Of a stretch of 64,000 nt of DNA, positions 24,263-34,483 are shown piece by piece. This DNA comes from Wuchereria bancrofti. Taxonomy: Eukaryota > Nematoda > Chromadorea > Rhabditida > Onchocercidae. The notes beneath the pieces were generated by a model, which saw only the letters and a list, made by a program, of their open reading frames with translations, had not been told where the DNA came from and did not search any database. How positions within the stretch are numbered: the first letter of the stretch is position 1; the number at the start of each line of letters is the position of its first letter. The DNA lies in contig SSBO01000004.1 of NCBI GenBank assembly GCA_005281725.1, positions 1 through 64,000 of the forward strand. Direction: 5' to 3'. The translations under genes and the position numbers were made by a program.

Positions 24263-26379
24263 AGCACAATTTAATTTAAATCAAAATAAAACGTACACTG
24301 AAAATTTGTTTAAATTTCCAATATTAATTCTTTTTTCTTAAAGAACTTTTATAATTTTTCCATAAGTTTTTAGGAAAAAAGAAATAGGCTGAATTTATGT
24401 TTTATGTGAAAAATTTATTATATTTTTATATATATTTCGCTTCTCAAATTCCTTTTTAAAAACAACAATTAATTATTGGTGAAAAGTAACAACAATGAAA
24501 GTATAAAATTTTTCGTCTTTTCAATTTTTTTTTTTGCTACTGCAAATTAATTAAAAGGATAATTAAGTGAAACAAACGAGTAAATTTCACTCGGATGCAT
24601 CCAATTCAAAGCGTTGCTGAGAAAAAAATAAAACAGCCAGTTAACAAAGTGTAAAAGTAATAATAAAGTTTGAAATGGTAATGATCAAATTTTTATAATG
24701 CATTTAAAAGAAAATTAATTCAAAAAAAACGATAACAATTAGTGAAATAAAAAATGTATAACTAAAAAATAGAAAAAATAACAATTAATGAAACAAATAA
24801 AATGGAAATAAGTTTACTTGCTTCGTTTTCTCATTCTTTGAATTCTTTTTTGGTTTTTACTTTTTCTTTTCTTAATTGTCTTTTTTCATTTTTTCGTTTC
24901 TCTATTCGTTCATTTTTTCTTTTTCTAATTTTTTTTCTCTTTTTTTAGCATGAAAAGATACATTTGAAAAATGGAAAGTGGAAAAAATAAACAAACAAAC
25001 AATTAATGAATAATAATTTTATAAACATAAAATTTAAAAAATGAAATAAAATTAGTAAAAAAAGTTAAAAATTCTATCCAAAATGTACGTTTATTAGAGT
25101 GTGAAGCAATTTATCTCAAATGAAAAACAAAGTAATCGTTAATTTCAAAAAAAAATTTAAATGCAAAAAAAAAATTTTTTTCTTTTTTGACACTTCTAGT
25201 CAGATACTATATACATTAAAAAGTATAATAAATATAATCTCACATAAAGATTTTTGTATTTCCACTCTAATTTAATCATTTTTTAATTAGTTTTCAGCTT
25301 CAATTTGAATTTGTTCTTAAATTATTTCAATGATTGAGGATTAAATTACCTTTCATAAGGAGAAACTATCATGCAAAAACGAATACAATTTGTCCAGCGA
25401 TAGTAAATAATTGACCGAATTATCCGATAACAGAAAATAAGTATTGAATTTAGATTAATGGTTAAAAATTATTTAAAATTCATTGATCTAATTATTTCAC
25501 TGTTGAATGTTAAAAAATCTTCCGTCGAATAACATAAATGATAGAAAATAAATGCTGAATTTAAATTAATGAGAAAGGAATTAAAAAAAAACTCAAATAT
25601 TTCCAATCTTCTGATGATCAATAAATTCCTCCGAAGAGGAATTTATTTAATGTCATTCATTCCATTTCATATATAATTATTATTGACAATCATTGGATTG
25701 TTCCATGGGTTGACAGAGAAACGAAAGATGAAAAAATGATGAAATACTGAGAAGGAGGGCAAAGGTTATAACAGAAGTATTAATAAACAGTGCTATCTAT
25801 AGCTGATGATTATTTCATAGATAAATTATAAGCAATGGTTGAAGAATGATATTTGATTATTTATTTAAATTTCAATATTATTTGATTATTTTAAAGCGAA
25901 ATATAAGGCTAATTAATTATCTATTATTTTTAATTGTAGTAAACAAAATTATTAACTTTTACTCATTATTTTATGATAACCAATTTATTTAAAGTTTCTA
26001 ATTATACGCTGCCAAGTTGAAAGTTATTCGATTTTGTTTAATTTCTATTTTTGGCTCAAATTCTTGAGATAATCATTTGAAATTTTAAATATTGAGGTTT
26101 ATGAAAGTTTTAAAAGTTAAAATATTAGAGGAAAATAGCATTAGTGATTCAATGTTTGTCAAAATCGCCTCATATTATTTGTGCTATGATCCGTGAGCAG
26201 TTAAAAATTCCATATTTTAAAATTTAATAATTTCCAATTTCTCTCAAAACAAACAAATCATTCGTTGTAATGAAGCAACTATTCAAATATTCTTCCGCAT
26301 GATTTCTTAATCAGAATGTTTTTAGTTAGGAAAATTGAATAGCTTCTGTGATTCAAGTGTTGCTAATGTCATTGAGTGT

Positions 26380-26775
26380 TATTTGAGCTAAGTGAAATTT
26401 GCTAATTGCTAAATTTATTAAGCTTAATCAGAAGCGAAAAAAATTTTTGAAGCGAAAAAGATTTTGAATCCATTATGATTAAAGTAAATGAAAATAATAA
26501 ATACAATGATAATATGAATAAAAGTCTGAGTGTAAAGCTTTTAAATAATTGAATGTTTCAATGCAGCAGGTTTGTTCATAATTTAATAATCATTCCAGCG
26601 ATAATTTATCTTCTTGTGATCATTTGAATTATGACAGTAACGTTCAATTTCATTTTTTCATATTTCACTAAGTAGTTGTAATGTTATAATTGATAATCAT
26701 AAATTTCACTCATAATATTTCTCCTAAAGGATACATCGCAGGAGCAATATATTTTATTTAATTTTTTCGTTTTCC
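26380..26775 (+). repeat. Left arm of long inverted repeat
   Basis: Begins TATTTGAGCTAAGTGAAATT and ends GGAGCAATATATTTTATTTA..TTTTTTCGTTTT. Its reverse complement is at 27729-28150. The inner ~200 bp (about 26567-26775) is almost identical between arms. The outer half is more diverged, and the right arm carries roughly 40 extra bases. Confidence 0.85.
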
Positions 26776-27394
26776 TTTTCATACTCCCAACAATAATGGT
26801 CAGGAAGTGATAACATAGATTTAGTTAAAATCAAAAATGAAAATTTAATCGAAATTCAAATTCATACTTTATAAGTATGACTTGAACAACTGTCTATATA
26901 TTTCGTTTTGTTTCTATGAGCACAAAAAACCAGAACGTTGGCATAATTTGCACGATAATATATGGCTATGTGGCCTTGATTTATTTGCCTGAACCAGTAA
27001 AGTAAGGCCCTGACTAGTCTTCTAACTTAATAAATATATCTCAGTTCAATCTTTTCATAATTCCACTCAAATACACAAACAAGGAATATTATAACCTTTA
27101 GAAATCGCATCATACTGACAAAAACCACCTGTATAGTACTTATGAAACTGCTTTTGTGATATCGATTAAGTCGCAACTGTGATATCGCTTGAAATTATGA
27201 AATTGATATGAGGTAGAAATAACCTTAAACACATTATAACATAGATATTTCGATATTATAATTATAAACGGAACTCATGCTTTGTTTGAAATAACTAAAG
27301 TCATTTGTAAATTATTAAGACAGGTAAAGGATTCCATTTAAGCAAAATTAGTAATTCATTTGCTTTCTGACTTTCTGGCTTACTGATCGCAGCT

Positions 27395-27560
27395 CTTCAC
27401 CTTTGACCTCCAAGCACGATATTTCACTATCAACAGTCAATAAAATATAATTGGTATTTAAACGATGACATATTATTGAAAAAATTGAATTATGTGTAAA
27501 TAAATTTGAAATTTACTGATACTTCTCATTTCAAATGTAGTTTCATGATTACTATCTAAT
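27395..27560. repeat. Dispersed repeat locus matching 15.66 and 16.67 kb
   Basis: Contains both pieces found separately in the 15.6-16.7 kb region, one direct and one inverted. It lies in the spacer of the long inverted repeat, so it may be internal to that element. Confidence 0.5.
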
Positions 27561-27728
27561 ATCAAGTGGTTATCCTTTTATTATTTTATCATTTCGTTCT
27601 TTATTCTTTTCTCATTTCTTCTTCAGTAAATTTCTAAAACTTAAATAGTTAAACCAAGGAGAAAAAAGAAGGAAAGAAAATAGAACAAAAAGTGCAACGA
27701 GAGAGGCCCATATAAAAAAGGTTCACAA

Positions 27729-28150
27729 AAAACGAAAAAATTAAATAAAATATATTGCTCCTACAATGTATCCTTTAGGAGAAATATTATGAGTGAAATT
27801 TATGATTATCAATTATAACATTACAACTACTTAGTGAAATATGAAAAAATGAAGTTGAAAGTTACTGTCATAATTCAAATGATAACAAGAAAATAAATTA
27901 TCGCTGGAATGATTATTAAATTATGAACAAACCTGCTGTATTAAAATATTTCTTCAACTGTTTAAAAGTTCTACGCTCAAACTTTCATTCATATTTAGCG
28001 TATTATCACTAAAATGTTTTCTTATTATTGTATTCATTATTTTCATTTACTTTAATCATAATGCATTCAAAATCTTCATTTTAAAATTTTTTCTCTTCTG
28101 ATCAAACTTAATGCAATTTAGCAATTAGCAAATTTCACTTAGCTCAAATA
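27729..28150 (-). repeat. Right arm of long inverted repeat
   Basis: Reverse complement of 26380-26775, separated from it by a spacer of about 950 bp. The stretch from AAATAAAATATATTGCTCCT through GGTTTGTTCATAATTTAATA (read on the complementary strand) is near identical. No transposase frame was seen in the spacer. Confidence 0.85.
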
Positions 28151-28624
28151 ATTTATCTGCTAACTTACACTAATACCAGTCAAATTATAGAATCTATTAA
28201 ATGGAGGAAAAAGGAAGTTACATTTATTGAATCTTTGCAAAGACAAATTTTAAAGCCAACCACTAATTATATAAAAGAATAAGTCAAAAAATTATGTAAA
28301 TTAGTAAATTTTGCAACTAAAATTTGCGAGACGAGTAAGAAATGAGTAAGAAAAAACTAGAAAATGCATAATTAGCTTAGTAGTTGACACTTCATTTTGC
28401 TTCGTGTCATTTGTAGATTGCTTCACATTCTAATTCAAATTTTTATTAACACAGTTATAAAAGTCGTAAAGTTAAATTGAATAATATGAAATTCCTCAAA
28501 TATCTAATAAATGAAAAATCTTATGAATAAAAAAAGAAAAGAATAAATGACGAAGTGAAGAGAAAAATTATATTATTATTGTTATCATTAGATTTTAAGC
28601 AAACATGGCACAACACTTAGCATT

Positions 28625-28777
28625 TTAATTTATGAAATATTGAGAAAAAAGTAGTTAGCATTTAAACATATTTGCAAAGAAATTTTTTAGATAATTGAAA
28701 AAAATGTTTGGAATAAACTTTCGCAATTTTCATCGATGCAAATTATTCGAGAAATATCAATGAAATCATTCAAATTT
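28625..28777 (+). pseudogene. Duplicated fragment of collagen exon 2
   Basis: Matches 29728-29872, which spans the end of collagen intron 1 and the start of exon 2. From the splice acceptor onward (28691-28777, encoding [15 protein letters not shown]...SFKF) I see no difference over about 87 bases, while the preceding intron part differs at several sites. The copy keeps a TTTTTTAG acceptor but departs abruptly after SFKF into CAG CAA TGA (stop). No other collagen exon accompanies it. It could be a relic of a tandem collagen duplication, a gene-conversion tract, or a cryptic alternative exon. Confidence 0.8.
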
Positions 28778-29311
28778 CAGCAATGAGTTATTTATGTCAA
28801 TATTTCCAAAATTCCAATATTTATGTATTGAATATGAAATTAACAAAATTGATTTTATTAATTTGGTGTTAAATTTATACTAACATATAAAATTCATTAC
28901 TTGCTATCATCAATGTAAATTTTTATTAGTGAAATGAAATTATTCACACTTTTTTCGTAATTTTAAATGAATTTTATCAAAAATAAAAGAATTCGATTCT
29001 TTGTAAAATTGATTATTGCTAATAAAAAATTTTTTATAGCTTAAAACAATTTAATATATAAGAGGCTTATTAATAAACACAATCACATAGCATTAACTAA
29101 TTGTACTGATAGATTAATTAGATTTGTTATTTTGAACTACGCTAAATCTATTTGATTTAATTCAAACAGTTACTCGCTAATTTTCTATTTTATTAAAACG
29201 CTACACAAATCGTTTTGTTAGACAGATTGATTCGATCGCTTTAATTTTTTCTTTTTTTTTTAAACTTATCATATTTTAATAATTAAAAAAAATTTTTTTT
29301 TCTCCATATCA

Positions 29312-29321
29312 CTCATTTTAG
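29312..29321 (+). other. Probable spliced-leader acceptor of collagen gene
   Basis: CTCATTTTAG ends at 29321, 31 bases upstream of the collagen ATG at 29353. A matching intron donor upstream was not found, which is consistent with trans-splicing. Confidence 0.45.
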
Positions 29322-29352
29322 ACAATTGTTTGAAATTAAAAAGAAGAGAACG

Positions 29353-31887
29353 ATGAAGACAAATTTTTGGATTAATGTTATCACAGTAATTTATATGCTG
29401 TTAATCTGTATTATAATTTTAATTTGCAATGCAATTATCAGTAATATCAACGAGTTTTATGAAAATTCTCTTCATGATCTTAAAGAATTTCAAGTTTGCA
29501 TTTTCATTCATTTCATTTGATATTGATATAGTGGTAAAATTAAATAACAAAGCCTTTTTTTAATTAATATTCAATATTTTTTAAATTAATTAATACATTT
29601 GTTTTTCTTCCATATCGATTAGGCTAAAAATTAGGTAATAAAGTCCTTTTTTGTTTAATTAGTATCTAATATTTTTTAAATTAATTAATATATTTGTTTT
29701 CTTCTATATTGATTAGAATTAAAAATCTTAATTTATGAAATATTGAAAAAAATAGCATTTAAATATATTTGTGAAGAAGTTTTTCAGATAATTGAAAAAA
29801 ATGTTTGGAATAAACTTTCGCAATTTTCATCGATGCAAATTATTCGAGAAATATCAATGAAATCATTCAAATTTAATCGAAGACGACGACAAATTTCACG
29901 AAAATTACAAGAAATTAATTTTGAAAATTCTAACTATATGGAAACATTGGAAGAAATTTCTTCACAAATTATTCCAACCATTTATGGTAATGATGAAGAA
30001 TTAGAACAAAATTATCTCAGCTCATCAATTCTTAGTAAGTTAATTATCAGTCCTCAAAATTATTCTTATTTTCCTAGTACCTCAAAAATAAGAAAAAGTT
30101 TCTAATTTTAAATTGTTCCCTATTTTTATCTTGTTGCAACAAAAGAAAAAAGAAATGACAGTGTAAAATGATACTAGTAGTAATTATCTACTAAATAATT
30201 AATTACTTCAGTGTAATTAATTAACATCGATCAACTACTTTTAAACAAACTTAATATTACTGCTGAAACAAACTTTATAGCATTTCATAGTAATGCTGTA
30301 AATTTTTCTGCCTTTAATGCATAATCAAGTTTAAAAAGTCTTTCCTTCTAGAATGCTCAGTAATTTATGCATGTCCAAGTGGTCCACCGGGACTTCCAGG
30401 AAAGAAAGGAGCAAGTGGAGGTAGTATTTTGAATAAAAATTCATAATACTAATTAGATGAAAGAGAAGCAAAATCACTTTTCTGACATTTCTTTTATGAG
30501 AATTAAAAAGTGGGATTTTTCAGAAGCAGGAATTCCTGGCGTCAGTGGTCATCCTGGCTTGCCAGGAATAATGATTGGATATGTGACGTCAGATTGTATT
30601 AAATGTCAACCGGGTCCACCAGGCCAGAAAGGACCTGATGGACCTCCAGGTGAAGATGGTATACCTGGCAAGCCTGGTTTACCTGCAGCACTAAATATTC
30701 TTGGTCCACCAGGACCAACCGGTGATCCAGGGCCTCCAGGTGAAAAATGAACTAATTAATGGATTAGTTTTAGTTTGGATCGCTTATTTTGAAAATTCAA
30801 CCTTGGTTTCTAATAATTTCAAAATGAAATATCGGTAATGTGTGAAAATGAAAAGAACAAAAAAATTTTGTGAATGAATCATGTGTCGTCTTTTATATTA
30901 TTTTTCTTTTCAACACTTTTATTTTCAAATTTGTAAACTTGAAGTTCTTTTGAAAAAACAAATTCTTATATTCAGGTTTACCTGGAGAAGAAGGAGAACC
31001 TGGTATGCCCGGTATACCTGGTACACCAGGTACCAGGTATTTGGTTGGTGCTTCAGGACCGAAAGGACCATCGGGACCACAAGGCCACATAGGAGATCCT
31101 GGAATTCCTGGTGAACCAGGATTACCTGGCGAAATTGGACCGATTGGTCTTATGGGAGATGATGGTGAACCAGGTTTAAGTGGAACACCAGGACTTGATG
31201 GAATGGCTAGTTTATAATTTGACAAACTTAAAATTCATTACTTGATTTGAAAATAAAATATGAATCTTTAAAGGCACTTTTTCTTGGAATTTTAACTAAT
31301 ACATGAGAATAACTTTAAAATGATAAAATTTTACAATTCTTTTACTTTTACTATAAATGATAAAAAAAACTACGAGAAGAATAGTTTTTTAGAAGAATTT
31401 GGAATTATTAGAGGAATAATGTTCAAACGTAATGGAAAATTTTTTCTCAAAATTTTCTTTTCTTTTTTTTTAGCCAGGATCACCAGGAATTCCTGGTATT
31501 GATGGTCAGTATTGCATCTGTCCAGCACGAAATAAAACAACAACAACATTTTCACATCCAAAACCACCAGCTTTTCAACCCATACTAAATCAACAACATT
31601 TAAATGATTTGACGTACAGTAATACAACCGCTAATAATAAAAATTCAAAACTTAGTCCTTATTATCGCAAAATGTTAGAATCTATAACAAATCAAACTTC
31701 TACTTCTGAATTTAAGTCAATTTTATTACCAAAACAAATTACATTTATTCCATTTCCTATTTCGCATTCATCATTTGTGACAAAAAAATCTGCTTCTGTG
31801 CAATATGTAGAAAATTATAAATCGAGTTATACGGTAACACCGTATAACTCGATTGATCAGAGAGTTATCAATAAATCAAAAAATTGA
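29353..31887 (+). CDS. Cuticle collagen with long C-terminal tail
   Basis: Six exons: 29353-29493, 29788-30034, 30352-30420, 30524-30739, 30976-31173 and 31478-31887, about 426 residues. Residues 1-47 hold a hydrophobic N-terminal anchor ([20 protein letters not shown]). Exon 2 carries the region typical of nematode cuticle collagens, with a basic RRRR subtilisin/BLI-4-type processing site. Gly-X-Y blocks follow, interrupted and flanked by Cys pairs (YACPSG, SDCIKC, QYCICP), which in cuticle collagens crosslink trimers. Four introns split a Gly codon (phase 1). The end of exon 5 is ambiguous: the phase-1 donor at 31174 keeps perfect Gly-X-Y into the last exon, while translation runs open to 31217. 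The last exon adds about 120 non-collagenous, Ser/Thr/Asn-rich residues, far longer than usual, containing a perfect 16-bp hairpin. Role: secreted exoskeleton component of hypodermis. A TTG upstream of the ATG lies in frame but is not the start. Confidence 0.85.
29548..29715 (+). repeat. Tandem duplication in collagen intron 1, ~85-bp unit
   Basis: Two adjacent copies share AAAG(C/T)C(C/-)TTTTTT..TTAATTA, TATTTTTTAAATTAATTAAT, ATTTGTTTT(T/-)CTTC and ATATCGATTAG/ATATTGATTAG. The second ends just upstream of the exon-2 acceptor region. Confidence 0.75.
31820..31854. repeat. Perfect hairpin inside collagen coding sequence (16-bp arms, 3-nt loop)
   Basis: AATCGAGTTATACGGT, loop AAC, then its exact reverse complement. 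It lies in frame in the last exon and encodes [12 protein letters not shown]. The reading frame stays open through it. Confidence 0.9.
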
Positions 31888-34483
31888 AATTTTTAGTTAA
31901 ACAAAATTGTGCTAAGTCTAGAAATTTACACTTTTTGCATTATTAGTAACAATAATATTAATCATAATAAAGTATGAAAAGTTAGGAAGTCTAATTGTAT
32001 GAAAAGTTAGAAAGTTTAATTGCAAATCCTTTTCATGTATTAATTTTTATCTAATAAATGTGATATTATATGCTACTTAATAAAATCAAAATTATTATAA
32101 ATTGATCTTATTAATTAAGAAAAGGCTCAAAGATTAATTTATATAAGTTTAAAACAATTTCAAAAATTTTACAAACTTTTATTATAATGTATTCATTATA
32201 AAACTATAGTTTTTTAAAAAAACTGTATTAGTAATTAAAAGGATTGTAAATCACTTTCTAATTTCACAAATATGATTGTCTTGGAAATAATAATGCATGC
32301 TGATATGTAAAAGAAATACTTTCTTAATTTGAATAATGAAATATCCCATATTTATTCAAATGTATATTAAATAACATCTAATCTATGAATATCTTTGATA
32401 TCATTTGCAATGATTTTATATCAGCTTAAAACAATTTCAATATTTGAGGAATTTTATCATGCAAATTCTAATCCAATGATTTTAGTGTAATAATTTCTTT
32501 TATCGCCTAAAATACAAATCTAGTTTTGTGATTTTAAATTTCAATTAGAATTTGCAAAATAAAAACCCACAAACATTGCTAAGATCAAAGGGCATACATG
32601 AGGCTTAAAAGTTGAAACCGTTAACAAGGAAATTTATAACTCATTCTGGAAATGTTGGCTACAAATCTACCAGCAGTTGATACTTGTAACGATTGTTTAA
32701 TCATTTATTGTTGATAATCATTTGCACATATTTTTGTCTATATTTTACATATGAGACCATTACTTTTGAAAAAAAGAAAAAAAAAATTAGCACCACATTA
32801 CTGTTTTGTGCAAGTAACATTACTGTTTTAAGAATAAGTAACCGTTTTGTTCCCAAATAAATCAAACCGAGCAAATTTTGATTTGGCGACGTTATAAAAA
32901 TATTTATAAATTGTTGGAATTTAATTAAAAAAAAGAAAAAATGACTGAAACAAATTAATGCATATGTCGTCACTTTTCTATAACTGTGACAAAATTTTGA
33001 CTGTTATTTCTGTTTCTTAGATTGTAGACACCTCAAACTTGGCTAATTAAACCTTTCTTTAACATAAAAACAAATCAACATCATAATAACGCATTATACA
33101 TATCGCACGGATGCAACACAGTTATAAAACGCTAAACATTACAAGAGAGCTGAAACCCCAACCACACTATAAATGGACGATTGTAAAAAAAAATGATTAA
33201 TTGCAATTAAGAGATGGTGTTGGAGTTAATTGAGACTAGAGGTCATAAATGTGAATTTGAGAATAAAGGAAATTTGTTTAAGGAAAAATATTTCTTTGTT
33301 ACAATAATCTATTACATGCATTTAATTCTCGTATATCTCATACAGTATAATGTGTAAAGCGAGGTTAATTTATGAACAAAGAGATGACTCATTTACTGCT
33401 TCTCCTCGCTTTCCAGCGACAGCATAGGTAACTTTGTTTTTAAAAGAAACGGCTCCAATAGCATGTAATCGTTCATTTTTTCTTTTTTTGAAAACGGTGG
33501 TTTAAAATGGAATCAAAGGAATGACTGTCAAATAACAACATATTATGCATTATTGGAACAAATTGAAAGAGAATTTTATTAAAACAAAAGAAAAAACCCA
33601 AACAAACAATTACACTATTCGTTTTATACAAATAAATGCAAAATGATTGATAAAATTATGAAGGGAACTAACAAATCCAATAAAAAAACGCAATCAATTT
33701 TAATCCTTTTAATAATTACGAGTTTAAGATAATTGAGTGGTTAAATTTTTTGAAGATAACATTTGAACATACAAGAATTTACAGGCGCAATGACAGAAAC
33801 TATTTACAAGATGTCATGTACCCGCTAAGAGTGAGAAATAAAGTGGAAGAAATAAATATAACGAGGTACAAAAATTACTGAAAGTAATGTGCAACTTAAC
33901 TCAAGTTAATGAAAAATCTAACGAGAAAAAAATTATTTAAATGTTTTGCAAAAAAAAAAAACTCCATAATCTATATACTATACATTAGCAATACAGTAGT
34001 ATGCAAAGGAAACAAGACAGGAAACAATGAATTCAATTCCATTGCAGCGCTTAATTATATCAATGAGATTAAATTTCATTTTCAAAATTTAAGAATCTAA
34101 AATAAAATAGATAGTAGTAAAGAGGCAGGAATAAATAATTGTATATACATATGTAAGCAATATACGATCATAAACATAAGTTAAAAAATAATAATTCCTA
34201 AAAGTGATCAGTAATTTACAAGCATTATGCAAAAGAAATTATGATTACAAATGATTAAAAGACTATCTCAATCATATAATCGACCTTTTAGGAAATGATT
34301 TGAAGAATAAAGATTTCTAAAATCAGAAGAATAACAATTATTAAATGATGCTACAATTAAAATAGTTTGTCCAGTACTGGAAAATATTAGAGTCAGATAA
34401 GACCTGACGAAAATAAAACCTGATAAAAAAAAAGGAACGAACGACGACTGAAAAAATTACCAAATCATTGAGTAACAAAGAAA
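31888..34483. other. Intergenic between convergent genes
   Basis: AT-rich 3' flanks of the collagen (+) and MUT-7-like (-) genes. One stretch at about 33375-33490 is coding-like on the minus strand (separate entry). The rest shows only poly-A/T runs and short unsupported frames. Confidence 0.5.
33375..33490 (-). other. Coding-like minus-strand segment, gene unassigned
   Basis: Read on the minus strand, a frame contains NERLHAIGAVSFKNKVTY, then AVAGKRGEAVNESSLCS and a stop at about 33375. Base composition is less AT-rich than its surroundings. An in-frame stop lies just upstream, so it would need a 3' splice site; the only candidate (CAAAAAAAG) is poor. It could be a last exon of the MUT-7-like gene: the final open exon has a possible CA|GTAATT donor of the same phase (2). 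It could equally be a separate gene or chance. Confidence 0.3.

Larger units (their letters stand above)
24263..29318. other. Gene-poor, repeat-containing interval
   Basis: About 5 kb of very AT-rich DNA with poly-A/T tracts (for example 24420-25200). It holds a long inverted repeat (26380-26775 with 27729-28150), fragments shared with 15.7/16.7 kb, a copy of collagen exon 2 (28625-28777) and a short palindrome (about 25624-25645). No complete gene was found. Confidence 0.55.

Noticed and set aside
26776..27728. Possible transposase in the spacer of the long inverted repeat
   Set aside because: No open frame or DDE/DDD-type motif seen on either strand; the spacer is non-coding AT-rich DNA.
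30893..31225. 110-codon minus-strand Pro/Gly-rich frame
   Set aside because: Antisense of collagen Gly-X-Y codons always gives such a frame; the plus strand has the splice sites and cysteines.
32701..32973. 90-codon minus-strand hydrophobic frame
   Set aside because: Low-complexity AT-rich sequence with poly-Phe from T-runs; no domain or acceptor.
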